In this document: positions 8,684 through 18,763 of the stretch, one piece after another | Position numbering within the stretch: the stretch's first letter is position 1 | Layout: each line of letters opens with the position of its first letter | Source: Spirochaetaceae bacterium | Lineage (GTDB): Bacteria; Spirochaetota; Spirochaetia; Treponematales; Treponemataceae | DNA: 33,361 nucleotides | Direction: 5' to 3' | Assembly: GCA_017416145.1 (NCBI GenBank) | Contig: JAFQDD010000031.1 | Span: forward strand, 1 to 33,361 | Notes under the pieces: model-generated | The model's input: the letters and a program-made list of their open reading frames with translations, nothing else | Told to the model about the DNA's origin: nothing | The model's database searches: none | Translations under genes and position numbers: made by a program

Positions 8684-9802
8684 ATGAGGTTTACAAAGTT
8701 CGTTTTAGTGGTAATATTTTCGTTTTTATCCACAATAGCAATTTATTCAAAAGAAAATGAAAAGGCAAATTATCTTGATATCACTATAGCAGGTGATATT
8801 ATGGCTCATAATGTAAATTATAGAATGAAAGACTATAACAAAATTTATACAGACATTCTTAATATTACTCAAAATGACGATTTAACTTTTTGTAATCTAG
8901 AAACACCAGTTGATGGAACAATTCCGTACGAAACCTATCCTACTTTTAATGTTCAACCACCGTATTTACAAGCTGCGGTAGATGCTGGATTTGAAGTTTT
9001 TTCATTGGCAAATAATCATACTAATGATCAAAATGGTCATGGAATTACAGAAACGTATAAAAATTTTGACACATTAAGAAATAATCTTGAATATAAAGTG
9101 TATTTTAGTGGAATTCGAGAAAACAAAAATGTTAAATTTAGTTACGAATTGATAGAAATAAAGGGATGGAAAATTCTTTTTTGTGGAATTACAGAATGTA
9201 TAAATGCTTATCACGATATGGAATTGATAGATTACGTTCCACCTACTACTAAGCAACGAAAAGCCTACTTGAGTTTTTTATCTGAATTAAGGGCTGAAAA
9301 TCCTTGTGATTTGTTTTTAGTTGCAGTTCACACAGCAGAGCCAGAATACGTACGCACTGTATCAGATGAAAGAAAAGCGTTTTTTCGCCAAGTTTTAGAT
9401 GCTGGAGTAGACATTGTTTGGGGAAACCACCCTCACGTTACCCAAGAATGGGAAGTTTTCAAAGATGATAGCGGAAAGGTGCGAAAAATGATAATGTATT
9501 CCACAGGGAACACAATTTCAGGTCAGAGAGGTTGGCCTGATTATGAAAATCCTGAAGGAAAATACGAATATACTGGGGATAGCATCCTTATGGAAATTTC
9601 CCTTGTAAACGATAAAAACGGGGTTTACATGGACTTTTACAATCCAACTATTATAACAACCCACGTTGAATCAAATGGTGATTATGTAATCAAAAAACTT
9701 ACTGAAGGTTTTATAAATCGACAATCTGAAAAAGATAGAACATATTATACAAAACGCCTTGAATTAATGAAGCAAATTAAGGGAATAGAAAATGAACTAT
9801 AA
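8684..9802 (+). CDS. CapA-family (poly-gamma-glutamate capsule type) protein
   Basis: This 372-residue protein has an N-terminal hydrophobic segment (residues ~5-22) that acts as a signal or membrane anchor. The PGA_cap fold (calcineurin-like metallophosphatase relative) follows. Its marks are AGDIMAHN near 36, CNLETPVDG near 70, LANNHTND near 108, an H...EPEY segment near 220, GNHPHVTQ near 250 and YSTGN near 270. These are the usual metal-site positions. Members act outside the cytoplasm in capsule or cell-surface polymer metabolism, and the exact reaction is often unknown. The gene overlaps the downstream helicase gene by 11 nt, so they form one operon, a combination with no obvious functional link. 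True poly-gamma-glutamate synthesis is not implied, because capB and capC are absent here. Confidence 0.85.
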   Translation: MRFTKFVLVVIFSFLSTIAIYSKENEKANYLDITIAGDIMAHNVNYRMKDYNKIYTDILNITQNDDLTFCNLETPVDGTIPYETYPTFNVQPPYLQAAVDAGFEVFSLANNHTNDQNGHGITETYKNFDTLRNNLEYKVYFSGIRENKNVKFSYELIEIKGWKILFCGITECINAYHDMELIDYVPPTTKQRKAYLSFLSELRAENPCDLFLVAVHTAEPEYVRTVSDERKAFFRQVLDAGVDIVWGNHPHVTQEWEVFKDDSGKVRKMIMYSTGNTISGQRGWPDYENPEGKYEYTGDSILMEISLVNDKNGVYMDFYNPTIITTHVESNGDYVIKKLTEGFINRQSEKDRTYYTKRLELMKQIKGIENEL

Positions 9803-12293
9803 AAAAATGCCTGTTTATGAGCAAAAACAACGGATTTTAGACACATTGGCTGACAATCAAGTTATTGTAGTGCAAAGTCCAACAGGCTCTGGAAAAACAA
9901 CCCAAATCCCAGTGATTTTACACGAAGCAGGATATTCAAACACTGGAGTTATTGCAGTAACTCAACCACGCCGCATTGCAGCCCTTTCTGTAAGTGAGTT
10001 TATTTCAAAACAACTTGGAACAAGTTATCCAGGTCTTGTGGGCTACAAAATGCGATTTGAAGATAAAACCGATTCCACCACAAAAATCAAAATTATGACA
10101 GATGGAATCCTTCTTCAAGAAATGAAACTTGATCCGTGGATGAGTAAATATTCTGTGATTATGGTAGACGAAGCCCACGAACGCAGCCTAAACATTGACT
10201 TTGTACTTGGTTTGCTAAAACGGATTTTAGCCGAACGTCCAGATTTTAAAGTGATAATTAGCTCTGCCACCATGAATGCAGAAGCCTTTTCTATGTATTT
10301 TGATGGTTGCCCTATCGTTACAATTGATACAATCACCTATCCTGTAACCTTACTTTACGACCCACCAGCAATTTGCGGAAGCACAGCCTCGGTGGCCGCA
10401 GAAGAAGCCTTGTTAGACAAGATAGAAAGCACTATAGACCGAGTTTTATCTCAACGTCATTCTGGGGATATTTTGTGCTTTTTGCCTGGAGAAAAAACTA
10501 TAAAAAACTGTATGAAGCGTTTGTATCACGCAAGTTTTTCTCGGAAAATCCACATTGTGCCACTTTATGGTCGTCTTGCAAAAGAAGAACAGGAAAAAGT
10601 ATTTGATTCAGCTCCTTTTGGTAGAAAAAAAGTTATACTTTCTACAAATATTGCAGAAACTTCTGTTACAATTCCTGGAATTACCACAGTAATTGATTCA
10701 GGCCTTGCAAAAATCAATTCATATAGCCCACGAACTTTTACATCTAGTTTGAATGAAGTGGCTGTAAGCAAAGCAAGTTGTAACCAGAGAAAAGGTCGTG
10801 CGGGGCGAACACAGCCAGGGCTTTGCTACAGACTTTATCCACGAAAAGAGTTTGAAAGTCGCCCTCTTTACACTTTAGAAGAAATCTACAGAACAGATTT
10901 GTCAGAAGTTGTTTTACGAATGGCAGAACTTGGAATCTATGATTTTTACAAGTTTGATTTTATCTCTCCACCGGGAAAAGAAGGAATTCACGGAGCAATA
11001 GAAACCCTAAATTTGCTAGACGCACTAAATCCAGATAACAGTTTGTCAAAAATTGGTGAATTGATGGTAAGATTTCCACTATTGCCACGAGTTAGCCGTA
11101 TGATTGTGGAATCCATTGTGAAATATCCAGAAGTTATGGAGCAAGTGTTAATTGCGGCAGCTTTTTTAAGCGTACACTCGCCTTTTATTTTGCCACCGGG
11201 AGAAGAAACAGATGCTCGACAAGCTCACCACAAATTCCGAAGTGATTATGGAGATTTTGTTTCTTACGTAAACCTTTATCATCAATTTGAACATTGTGAA
11301 AACACAGCTAAATTCGCAGAAAAAAATTATTTAGATGAGCGAGTTATGGCTGAAATCGTAAATATTAAGACCCAGCTAGAAGAAATTGTTGTAAAAATGG
11401 GATTCCCAATTTTGAGCAGCGGAAAAACAGAAGATTATCTAAGTTGTGTTGCCAGTGGAATGATACAATTTGTTTGTATGCAAGAAAAAAAAGATAGCTA
11501 CACTAGCCTAACCGCTGACCACATATCAATTCATCCAGGGTCAAATATGTTTAGAATGAACCCACAGTTTATTGTGGCTGGAGAAATTGTTCGCACCTCT
11601 AGAATGTTTGCCATGTCGGTTTCCCCTTTGAGTAAGCAGACATTTTTACGGTTAAAACAAGAAATCGAGAAAAAACTTTCTCTTACTCGCAGTAAAAAAG
11701 ATTTCTTTGTAATAAAAGAAGATATAAAGAAAAACCAAGAAAATATCATAACAATTGGATATCAAGACTTTATCCTAAGAAAGATAAAGGGTAAAAAACA
11801 CGCAATATTGCCATACGATAAACTGATGACAGCCCTTGCTGAAAACACCAATGAAGGCAAATTAAAACAGATTGAAGGCTTAAAATCAAAAGTGCTAATT
11901 GGCTCATACGAAGTTTTAGCTGGAGAAAAACTTGAAACCACAATAAAACTTGTAAATCAACTTGATTTTAAGGTTTTGGCTGAAAATCAATGGAACAGAA
12001 AACTAAATGTGCATTTTCCAGAGGATAAAGACAAATTGGTAGAAGCCTTAAATTGGATTTTACGCATAACTGTTGCAAAGCAAAAAAGCAAAGAATTGGG
12101 ATTTATTTGCCTATTCACAGACGGCAACGGAACTTATTGGCTAAAGGTTTCTAGAGGATTTGCAACAGCCTTAAACGAAAGTTTATCAAGCCTTGAAGTT
12201 TTAAGCGACGAAAGCAAAGATATTTTTTCTGAAGAAGAAAAAGCTTTGTTTAACAAGGTTTACAGAAAACTTCACGATTTGTATGAAGATTAG
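9792..12293 (+). CDS. DEAH-box ATP-dependent helicase (HrpA/HrpB type)
   Basis: This 833-residue cytosolic helicase has an N-terminal RecA domain with SPTGSGKTTQIP (29-40), TQPRRIAA near 57, DEAHERS near 125 and SSATMNAEAF near 156. A second RecA domain carries STNIAETSVTIPG near 283 and QRKGRAGR near 330. Helicase-associated HA2 and OB-like regions follow to ~600. The last ~230 residues are specific to this subfamily. Known relatives act on RNA (mRNA processing, ribosome rescue) with NTP hydrolysis. HrpA and HrpB cannot be separated with confidence by eye; the length is nearer HrpB and the TQPRR motif nearer HrpA. The start at 9792 overlaps the capA stop, with GGGA upstream. Confidence 0.9.
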   Translation: MNYKKMPVYEQKQRILDTLADNQVIVVQSPTGSGKTTQIPVILHEAGYSNTGVIAVTQPRRIAALSVSEFISKQLGTSYPGLVGYKMRFEDKTDSTTKIKIMTDGILLQEMKLDPWMSKYSVIMVDEAHERSLNIDFVLGLLKRILAERPDFKVIISSATMNAEAFSMYFDGCPIVTIDTITYPVTLLYDPPAICGSTASVAAEEALLDKIESTIDRVLSQRHSGDILCFLPGEKTIKNCMKRLYHASFSRKIHIVPLYGRLAKEEQEKVFDSAPFGRKKVILSTNIAETSVTIPGITTVIDSGLAKINSYSPRTFTSSLNEVAVSKASCNQRKGRAGRTQPGLCYRLYPRKEFESRPLYTLEEIYRTDLSEVVLRMAELGIYDFYKFDFISPPGKEGIHGAIETLNLLDALNPDNSLSKIGELMVRFPLLPRVSRMIVESIVKYPEVMEQVLIAAAFLSVHSPFILPPGEETDARQAHHKFRSDYGDFVSYVNLYHQFEHCENTAKFAEKNYLDERVMAEIVNIKTQLEEIVVKMGFPILSSGKTEDYLSCVASGMIQFVCMQEKKDSYTSLTADHISIHPGSNMFRMNPQFIVAGEIVRTSRMFAMSVSPLSKQTFLRLKQEIEKKLSLTRSKKDFFVIKEDIKKNQENIITIGYQDFILRKIKGKKHAILPYDKLMTALAENTNEGKLKQIEGLKSKVLIGSYEVLAGEKLETTIKLVNQLDFKVLAENQWNRKLNVHFPEDKDKLVEALNWILRITVAKQKSKELGFICLFTDGNGTYWLKVSRGFATALNESLSSLEVLSDESKDIFSEEEKALFNKVYRKLHDLYED

Positions 12294-12311
12294 AGAAGAT
12301 TAGCGTTGATG

Positions 12312-12340
12312 TTGAAATAAATAGAGGTTTATATTATAAT
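12312..12340 (+). promoter_or_regulatory. manC promoter
   Basis: TTGAAA (12312-12317), a 17-bp spacer and a perfect TATAAT (12335-12340). The ATG follows ten bases later with no ribosome-binding sequence between them, so this is a second candidate leaderless start. Confidence 0.75.
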
Positions 12341-12350
12341 CAACAATAAT

Positions 12351-13475
12351 ATGTTTACAGACGTTGTAATTTTAGCAGGTGGTTTTGGAGAGCGACTTTG
12401 GCCTGCTTCTAGTTCAGATTTTCCTAAACAATTTATGTCTCTCGAAGGTGGAGTTTCTTTTTTACAGTCATCAATTTTAAGAGCAATTAGTTTAAATATT
12501 ACCGGACATATTTTAATTGTAACTAGAAAAGAAATTGTAAATACAGTTGTTGAACAAACAAAATCACTTTTAGAACAAATGGGAAGTATGGTTCCAGAAA
12601 ACATTAAAAATCGCATAATCGTGATTCCAGAACCATGCCCTATTCATACAGCTGCTCCTGTAACAATCAGTTGTCACTTATTAAATCATTTAGATTCAAA
12701 CGTAAATCATTCACTTTTAGTAATGACAAGTGATCACGTTATCGGTCCAATGGATTTTTTTGTATCAGACACAGAATTAGCTTATAAAGCAGCCTGTAAA
12801 GACAAAATAGTATGTTATTCTATTATTCCAACAGAACCTTCAACTGGATACGGATATATAAAAACATCAACCTATGTTGAAGGATTGGAAAAGATTGAGA
12901 GCATAAAAAAAATCGAAGAATTCAAAGAAAAACCTGATTTAGAAACAGCAAAACAATATTTAGCATCTGGAAACTACACTTGGAACAGTGGAATGTTTGG
13001 ATTTAAAGCTGATGTTTATCTATCCGAATTAAAAAAATGTGAGCCAGACGCATATTTTGCATTTTCCAAATTAGCAACCGAAAAGGATTTTGTATTTTCA
13101 AATAATGATAATATTAAAATCTTGGAAAACTGGGCTGGATTGGATGAAATGTACCAAAAAGCTCCAAGAATTTCCATTGACAAAGCCCTAGCGGAAAAAA
13201 CAAAAGAAGCTTGTACCGTAAAGGCTACTTTTAGCTGGGAAGATATAGGTTCTTGGGATAGTTTTGAAAAATTATTTACAGAAAATCAAGGAAAAGTTGC
13301 AACTGTTGATTCAGAAAACTGTTTTGTATATTCAGATATTCCTGTAGCACTATGTGGTGTGAAAGATTTAGTTGTTGTTATGAAAAATAATAAACTTCTA
13401 GTTATGAAAAAAAATTGTAGTCCTTTGGTAAAAGACGCAGTTCATATACTAGAAAAAGATGAGAGCAATAAATAG
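12351..13475 (+). CDS. manC: Mannose-1-phosphate guanylyltransferase
   Basis: This enzyme makes GDP-mannose from mannose-1-phosphate and GTP, supplying glycan synthesis. The 374-residue length fits the short form, with no phosphomannose isomerase domain fused. The nucleotidyl-transferase signature LAGGFGERLWPASS lies at 8-21, with FPKQF just after. SDHVIG near 125 and EFKEKPDLETAKQYL with WNSGMFGF near 195-220 are standard for the family. The gene has its own promoter, and the downstream wzm begins immediately at its stop. Together with gmd (16811-17884) it forms the GDP-mannose branch of this polysaccharide region. Confidence 0.95.
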   Translation: MFTDVVILAGGFGERLWPASSSDFPKQFMSLEGGVSFLQSSILRAISLNITGHILIVTRKEIVNTVVEQTKSLLEQMGSMVPENIKNRIIVIPEPCPIHTAAPVTISCHLLNHLDSNVNHSLLVMTSDHVIGPMDFFVSDTELAYKAACKDKIVCYSIIPTEPSTGYGYIKTSTYVEGLEKIESIKKIEEFKEKPDLETAKQYLASGNYTWNSGMFGFKADVYLSELKKCEPDAYFAFSKLATEKDFVFSNNDNIKILENWAGLDEMYQKAPRISIDKALAEKTKEACTVKATFSWEDIGSWDSFEKLFTENQGKVATVDSENCFVYSDIPVALCGVKDLVVVMKNNKLLVMKKNCSPLVKDAVHILEKDESNK

Positions 13476-13485
13476 GAGTTTTATT

Positions 13486-14361
13486 TTGGCAAAAGAAAAT
13501 ACCAGCATAAAATCACAAGATAATGAAAAATGGGATTTAGTGTTACAGCCTAAATCAAAATTATTAGATTTAAAGATTCGAGAACTAATTAGATATCGAG
13601 ATTTAGTTCTTTTGTTTATCAAAAGAGATTTTACAACTGCTTATAAACAGACAATTTTGGGGCCTCTTTGGTACATTGTACAACCATTGGTTTCAACAGT
13701 AATGTATACATTTATTTTTGGAAATCTTGCAGAAATTGGTACAGATGGCGTTCCATATTTGTTATTCTATTTTGCAGGAACAATGCTTTGGACATATTTT
13801 ACAGGCACACTAAATAGTGCTTCTAGTGTTTTTACATCAAATTCAGGTTTGTTTGGAAAAATATACTTTCCTCGTCTAACAGTTCCAATTTCCACAACGG
13901 TAGGACACATAATAAAACTTGGAATACAGTTTGCTTGTTTGTTGGTTTTTTATATTTATTATTTGATTGTTGGGGCTAATGTTAATCCTTCATGGTGGAT
14001 TTTGGCATTTCCACTTTTGATAATTTGGATTGGATTGCTCGGCTGTGGAATCGGAATGGTAATTTCAGCTCTTACAACAAAATATAGAGATTTAAACCAG
14101 CTTTTGAGTTTCGGGTTATCTCTTGCAATGTACGCTACTCCAATTGTTTATCCACTTTCAGAAGCTCCTGCAAATCTTGCTTGGGTATTTTATATCAACC
14201 CAATGAGTGCTCCAGTTGAACTATTTAGAATTTGGTTCTACGGGGCAGGTTCTGTTCCAACTCCAATGATTTTTCTAAGCCTTGGAATGACAGCAGTTTT
14301 CTTCTTTTTCGGACTAGTGTTATTTAACAGAAACGAACGAACCTTTGTTGACGTTGTATAA
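13486..14361 (+). CDS. wzm: Polysaccharide ABC transporter, permease (Wzm type)
   Basis: This integral inner-membrane protein has about six transmembrane segments and belongs to the ABC-2 permease family. The region around FIKRDFTTAYKQTILGPLWYIVQP is the classic start of the first membrane domain in O-antigen and teichoic-acid exporters. With the ATPase encoded at 18972 it would export a completed glycan across the inner membrane. I chose TTG 13486, because AGGAG lies seven bases upstream and overlaps the manC stop. A longer in-frame reading from ATG 13459 would overlap manC by 17 nt and lacks a ribosome site. The cognate ATPase gene is unusually 4.6 kb away. Confidence 0.9.
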   Translation: MAKENTSIKSQDNEKWDLVLQPKSKLLDLKIRELIRYRDLVLLFIKRDFTTAYKQTILGPLWYIVQPLVSTVMYTFIFGNLAEIGTDGVPYLLFYFAGTMLWTYFTGTLNSASSVFTSNSGLFGKIYFPRLTVPISTTVGHIIKLGIQFACLLVFYIYYLIVGANVNPSWWILAFPLLIIWIGLLGCGIGMVISALTTKYRDLNQLLSFGLSLAMYATPIVYPLSEAPANLAWVFYINPMSAPVELFRIWFYGAGSVPTPMIFLSLGMTAVFFFFGLVLFNRNERTFVDVV

Positions 14362-14376
14362 GACCTTGTTTTGAAC

Positions 14377-14418
14377 AAAAAAACGCTGATACCTTTGTTG
14401 GTTTCAGCGTTTTTTTTT
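14377..14418 (+). terminator. Terminator after manC-wzm, bidirectional
   Basis: A perfect 9-bp stem AAACGCTGA/TCAGCGTTT with inner ACC/GGT pairing is followed by nine T on the plus strand. A run of A precedes it, so it could also end minus-strand transcripts from the debranching-enzyme gene at 14447. Confidence 0.9.
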
Positions 14419-14446
14419 ATTTGGGTTCTACAATATTTGGAGAACT

Positions 14447-16726
14447 TTATCTTACCGGAGTATAAAAGCCTTTATCTGATTTTGAAAGAATTTTCTTTAT
14501 TAGATAATCCTTCTTTTTGATTGATAAAGGTTTTGTTTTGTTTGTATAGCATATTTCTGAAATAAAATTAAAATCTTCACAATCAAATAAAATTCCAAGT
14601 TGAAGATTGCAAGTTTTTGATAGCTTGAATTCTCTTCTTTCAACTTCACATTGAATCTTATCACTTTCAAAAATTCCCTCGATTTCAAGAGAGATATTTT
14701 GTTCATTTTTTAATTCAAAGGCAAAGTCATAAAAAGCTACTTTTAAAGTTTCATAATCCTTAGAAGACTCTAAAACATTCTTCTTTTTCCAAGAAATTTT
14801 ACAGGAATTGTTTCCAAGACAAAAATCAACTTCCCCATTTTCAAAATCTGATGGAAATTTTGGAGAAAATAAAAGTTTATTTTCCAAAAGTCGAGGTTTT
14901 ATTCCCAAATAAGACTGAAACACATTCCGAGCAAACTCAGAAACGCTCCAAGCCTGAGACCAAGTTCCAGATGGATAAATTTTGCCATTAAGTTTTTGGG
15001 CATTTATATTTTCGCTTAAAGAACCTAGGCAACGACTTCCAAAGGTTTTAGAATCTGTAAAATCCAACATTTGTTTGCTATGAAAACTAGAAAGTTTATA
15101 AGCTGCATTTTGTTGATTTACATCGCACATTGAATCAATTACTGGACCACTGTTCCAAAGCCAAATTGTGCCATTGTGATAAGCTGCATCTTTGTGATAT
15201 TTTTTTGATTTATCATGGAATGGATGAAAATCTATGTGATTTTGAGACAAAGACAAAATCCCATATTCTAAAGCCAATTCTTCAAATGTATTTTTTACAA
15301 TTTTTTGCTTATCCTCAAACGAGAAAAATTTACCTTCTTTTTCTTCAAGGATTTTTGGCACTGAAAAAGTAAAGAATGTGTTTGGACGAATTGCAGAATC
15401 TAAAACTTCATTTTTTCCAAGACAGTCTCCAATTTGATTTTTGTCTTTCATAAAGAAAAACTTTATAAAATTTTCTTTTACTTTCTCACTTTGGTTTGCA
15501 AATAATTTTTCATATTCACAATCCTTTTGAAGATTTGCTATTTTTTCTGCGATTTTTAGGGCTGTAAACCATAAAATCTGAATATCATTTCCTCTAGAAC
15601 CTCGTGGAGAAAATGGTTCTTGCCCTTTGATTCTTGCATCCATCCAAGTATCAGCATCTCCATGAAGCAAAAAGCCAAATTCGTCGGTACGATTTTTAAT
15701 ATCAACTTCTAAAGCAAGTTTTATAACACTCCACATTGATTTTAAGAAATCAAAATCCCCTGTATATTGCAAATAATCCCAAACTTCCCGAACAAACCAC
15801 AAAGTTCCGTCAGCTGTGTTAAAAATTACATCATTTTCATCAATATAACGATTTGGAATTCTTCCATAGGTTGAACTTGAAGGATTTTTATCTTGGAATT
15901 CTGCAAAGGATGCAATAACTGCCTTTGCTTCTTCAAACTGTCCAGAAACTAGCAAAATTCCTGGCAAAGCAATAAATGTATCTCTTCCCCAATTATCTCT
16001 AAACCAAGGAAGCCCTGCCCAAATTCCTCTATGTTTGTTTCCAGTTACCAAAAGCCAACCTGAAAACAAGGCCCAATAAGTTGATTTTGTAAGATTTCCT
16101 AATCCAGCTACAGTAAAGTTATTAAAAAAGTTTTCGATGCTATTTAAGTGATTTGAAAATAATTTAGCAAAATCTTTATTTTCAGAATCTTTTACCTTTT
16201 CAAAACAGCAATAAATGTTTTTATCAAAATTGTTTTCAATAAAAGATTTTTCAAATATGATTTTACGATTTTTATTTGAAAAAGATTTGTCTAGTAAGTT
16301 TCCAAAATCGTCATAAAAATATGAATCGTATTCTGAAGCTAAAATCATTCCAAAAGAATATGAAGCGTCTTTATCCAAAGAAAAAAAAGAGAATCTTAAA
16401 ATTGGAAAATCACTTTCGTGTTGATTTTTAAGGTTTTCTTGAAATTTTTGAATTATAAGAGATATCTTTAGAGAAAATGATTTATAAATTAACTCAACTT
16501 CATGAGGTTTATATAGGATTTTATCAAAACTAACAGGAAAGATTTTGTGTTTTGTTTTTATGTCATATATAAAAATATTTTTTATAAAATTAATATTATC
16601 TTTCCATAAGCCATCTGTCAATTTGTTGTTTTTACAGTGGATTTGAAAATAGGACTGATTTCTGTCTGTGTATGCAAAACATGCATCTGTTTTTTTTGAT
16701 AGTTCTATAACAAGGTTTTCATTCAT
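14447..16726 (-). CDS. Glycogen debranching enzyme (amylo-alpha-1,6-glucosidase type)
   Basis: This 759-residue glycoside hydrolase of the GDE_C (GH133-like, six-hairpin) group would hydrolyse alpha-1,6 branch glucose in glycogen or related glucans. The diagnostic stretches are GLPWFRDNWGRDTFIALPG near 232-250, GRIPNRYI near 285, HGDADTWMDARIKG near 353-366 and YHNGTIWLWN near 517. A less conserved N-terminal domain precedes them. No signal peptide is visible, so it is cytosolic. It stands alone between two terminators. A TATAAT nine bases before the ATG suggests a leaderless transcript. It sits inside the polysaccharide region but probably serves storage-glycan metabolism. A different alpha-glucan substrate is possible. 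Confidence 0.88.
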   Translation of the reverse strand: MNENLVIELSKKTDACFAYTDRNQSYFQIHCKNNKLTDGLWKDNINFIKNIFIYDIKTKHKIFPVSFDKILYKPHEVELIYKSFSLKISLIIQKFQENLKNQHESDFPILRFSFFSLDKDASYSFGMILASEYDSYFYDDFGNLLDKSFSNKNRKIIFEKSFIENNFDKNIYCCFEKVKDSENKDFAKLFSNHLNSIENFFNNFTVAGLGNLTKSTYWALFSGWLLVTGNKHRGIWAGLPWFRDNWGRDTFIALPGILLVSGQFEEAKAVIASFAEFQDKNPSSSTYGRIPNRYIDENDVIFNTADGTLWFVREVWDYLQYTGDFDFLKSMWSVIKLALEVDIKNRTDEFGFLLHGDADTWMDARIKGQEPFSPRGSRGNDIQILWFTALKIAEKIANLQKDCEYEKLFANQSEKVKENFIKFFFMKDKNQIGDCLGKNEVLDSAIRPNTFFTFSVPKILEEKEGKFFSFEDKQKIVKNTFEELALEYGILSLSQNHIDFHPFHDKSKKYHKDAAYHNGTIWLWNSGPVIDSMCDVNQQNAAYKLSSFHSKQMLDFTDSKTFGSRCLGSLSENINAQKLNGKIYPSGTWSQAWSVSEFARNVFQSYLGIKPRLLENKLLFSPKFPSDFENGEVDFCLGNNSCKISWKKKNVLESSKDYETLKVAFYDFAFELKNEQNISLEIEGIFESDKIQCEVERREFKLSKTCNLQLGILFDCEDFNFISEICYTNKTKPLSIKKKDYLIKKILSKSDKGFYTPVR

Positions 16727-16737
16727 TTTTATAAAAT

Positions 16738-16789
16738 TATAAAAAAAAGGACTGTCAATTTTTTGAAGTTTAGAAACTTCTCTGACAGT
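16738..16789 (-). terminator. gmd terminator
   Basis: A perfect 9-bp stem GGACTGTCA/TGACAGTCC with a GAAGTTT/AAACTTC inner pairing. On the minus strand it is followed by about eight T. It lies ~20 bp beyond the gmd stop. Confidence 0.88.
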
Positions 16790-16810
16790 CCATTTTTAGA
16801 TTTGTTTTTA

Positions 16811-17884
16811 TTAGCGTTTATGTAAAAGTTTTTCTGCTTTTACGTATTCCATATCGTGTTTCATCATAATTTTTACAAGTTCTGGGAAACTTGTTTTTGT
16901 AGGGTTCCAACCAAGAACTTGTTTTGCCTTTGTTGGATCTCCTAGCAATGTTTCAACTTCTGCAGGGCGGAAATATTTTGGGTCAACTTCGATTAAAACT
17001 TCGCCTGTTGCTTTGTTATAACCTTTTTCATCAACTCCCTCGCCTTTGAACTCAATATCAATTCCAGCTTCTTTGAAAGCATATTGACAGAATTCACGAA
17101 CAGAGTGTTGCTCACCAGTAGCTACAACAAAGTCATCTGGTTTATCTTGTTGCAAAATCAACCACATACATTCAACATAATCTTTTGCATATCCCCAGTC
17201 ACGAAGACTGTTTAGGTTTCCAAGATATAGTTTTTTCTGTAAACCTTGTGCAATACGACTTGCTGCAAGAGTGATTTTACGAGTAACAAAAGTTTCACCA
17301 CGGCGTTCTGATTCGTGGTTAAAAAGAATACCGTTTGCACAGAACATTCCGTAAGATTCACGATAGTTTTTCATAATCCAAAAACCGTACATTTTTGCAA
17401 CAGCATAAGGAGAACGTGGATAAAATGGAGTTGTTTCTTTTTGTGGGATTTCTTGAACTTGACCAAACAATTCAGAAGTAGATGCTTGATAGATTTTACA
17501 AGTTTTTTCCATTCCCAAAAAGTGAACAGCTTCCAAAATGCGAAGAACACCTGTTGCATCACAATCTGCTGTGTATTCTGGTACTTCAAAAGAAACTTGA
17601 ACGTGACTTTGAGCTGCAAGATTGTAGATTTCATCAGGTTTAATTTCACGAATAAGGCGGATTAGAGCCTCGCTATCTGTCATATCACCATAATGCAAAT
17701 AAACATTACGATTTTTGTGCATATCTTCAACAGCTTCTTCTAAATATAGATGTTCGATTCGACCAGTATTGAATGATGAAGAGCGACGAATAATTCCGTG
17801 AACCTCATATCCTTTTTCAATTAGGAATTCAGCTAAATAAGAACCATCTTGACCAGTGATTCCTGTAATAAGTGCTTTTTTCAT
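16811..17884 (-). CDS. gmd: GDP-mannose 4,6-dehydratase
   Basis: This NADP-dependent short-chain dehydrogenase converts GDP-mannose to GDP-4-keto-6-deoxymannose, the precursor of GDP-fucose, GDP-rhamnose or GDP-perosamine. The 357-residue length is typical. The N-terminus has the nucleotide motif [10 protein letters not shown] (8-17) and [16 protein letters not shown] (32-47), which is diagnostic of Gmd. YAVAK near 159 holds the catalytic Tyr and Lys, and [16 protein letters not shown] near 190 binds the GDP sugar. AGG lies five bases before the ATG. The next enzyme of the pathway (Fcl, Rmd or Per) is not in this window, so the final sugar is unknown. Confidence 0.96.
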   Translation of the reverse strand: MKKALITGITGQDGSYLAEFLIEKGYEVHGIIRRSSSFNTGRIEHLYLEEAVEDMHKNRNVYLHYGDMTDSEALIRLIREIKPDEIYNLAAQSHVQVSFEVPEYTADCDATGVLRILEAVHFLGMEKTCKIYQASTSELFGQVQEIPQKETTPFYPRSPYAVAKMYGFWIMKNYRESYGMFCANGILFNHESERRGETFVTRKITLAASRIAQGLQKKLYLGNLNSLRDWGYAKDYVECMWLILQQDKPDDFVVATGEQHSVREFCQYAFKEAGIDIEFKGEGVDEKGYNKATGEVLIEVDPKYFRPAEVETLLGDPTKAKQVLGWNPTKTSFPELVKIMMKHDMEYVKAEKLLHKR

Positions 17885-17924
17885 TTAGACCTCAAATTAA
17901 AAAAAAAAGAAGTTTATTGGTATA

Positions 17925-17953
17925 ATTATATATAATTTTTGGATATATTACAA
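17925..17953 (-). promoter_or_regulatory. gmd promoter
   Basis: On the minus strand TTGTAA (17953-17948), a 17-bp spacer and TATAAT (17930-17925). The -35 overlaps the stop codon of the Rpn nuclease gene upstream. Confidence 0.6.
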
Positions 17954-18763
17954 GGTCTGATTGATTACCTGTTGTTCATCTAAAAGTTTTCTTATTGTTT
18001 CGAAAGGAAGACCTGTTGTTCTTGCAATCACTTCTAAAGAAAGATTTTCTAAAATCATATTCTTGGCAGTTTCAATCTTTGCTTGTTCAGCTCCTTGGGA
18101 AATACCGTCATTCCGGCCTTCTTCATATATATCAGTTTCTCGTATATTCACAGCTAAATACTTGCTCCTAAATTTTTCGTTGATTTTTGCCGTTTCAATC
18201 AAATGATTTATTTTATCTGTAAAATCATCTGTGGCTTCTTTACTATCAATATACTTTAAGAAATTAGATATTTCAACATCTTGTTCATTGGCGTAGGCTT
18301 TTGCATTGAATATTTCTTTTATTGTACCGTCTTTTATTTCAACATCGGAGTCTTGAAGACAGCGTGTTTTGAAAGTGTAATGAGACAATCCTTTTTCAAA
18401 AGGGTCAAAGGTACAGATAAAAATGATGTAGCTTTCGTTTAGAGCGTTATAATTTGCCCCTTTCAATAGATTATCAATATCAAGCATTGATTGATAATAT
18501 CGACAACGCTTTCCAAGACTTGTTTTTTTCCCATTTTGAATTTCTATATCAAAAACTTTGTCGTTGCCTTTAACATAAACGTCAAGCCGAACACCTTTTG
18601 CCTCGTAATAAGGACTGATACTTTTTTGTAACTCTGGATATTCTAGTCTTTCAATCTTGATTTTCAAGAGTCTTTCCAAAAGCTCCTTGCAAATTTCTTC
18701 ATTACGCATAATGTAACCAAACATGTAATCATCTGTGAAAGTTAATTCTTCAATAGGTTTCAT
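17948..18763 (-). CDS. Rpn-family recombination-promoting nuclease / PD-(D/E)XK transposase-like protein
   Basis: This 271-residue protein belongs to the family annotated as Rpn or PD-(D/E)XK nuclease family transposase. It opens with the typical FTDDYMFGYIM and carries the nuclease core GVRLDVYV...VFDIEIQ near 75-95 (Asp, then the E-x-Q variant of E-x-K). It ends in a helical tail with EGRNDGISQGAEQAK. Relatives cut DNA and raise RecA-independent recombination. Many are dispersed paralogues in treponeme-like genomes, and true transposition is not established. I chose ATG 18763, because the in-frame ATG at 18775 is itself followed by GGAG, the ribosome site for 18763. Confidence 0.85.
   Translation of the reverse strand: MKPIEELTFTDDYMFGYIMRNEEICKELLERLLKIKIERLEYPELQKSISPYYEAKGVRLDVYVKGNDKVFDIEIQNGKKTSLGKRCRYYQSMLDIDNLLKGANYNALNESYIIFICTFDPFEKGLSHYTFKTRCLQDSDVEIKDGTIKEIFNAKAYANEQDVEISNFLKYIDSKEATDDFTDKINHLIETAKINEKFRSKYLAVNIRETDIYEEGRNDGISQGAEQAKIETAKNMILENLSLEVIARTTGLPFETIRKLLDEQQVINQTL

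Noticed and set aside
16747-16758. TTGACA on the minus strand as the -35 of the debranching enzyme gene
   Set aside because: It is part of the gmd terminator stem. Its spacing to the nearest TATAAT is only ~10 bp, and the 18-bp alternative puts the -10 against the ATG.
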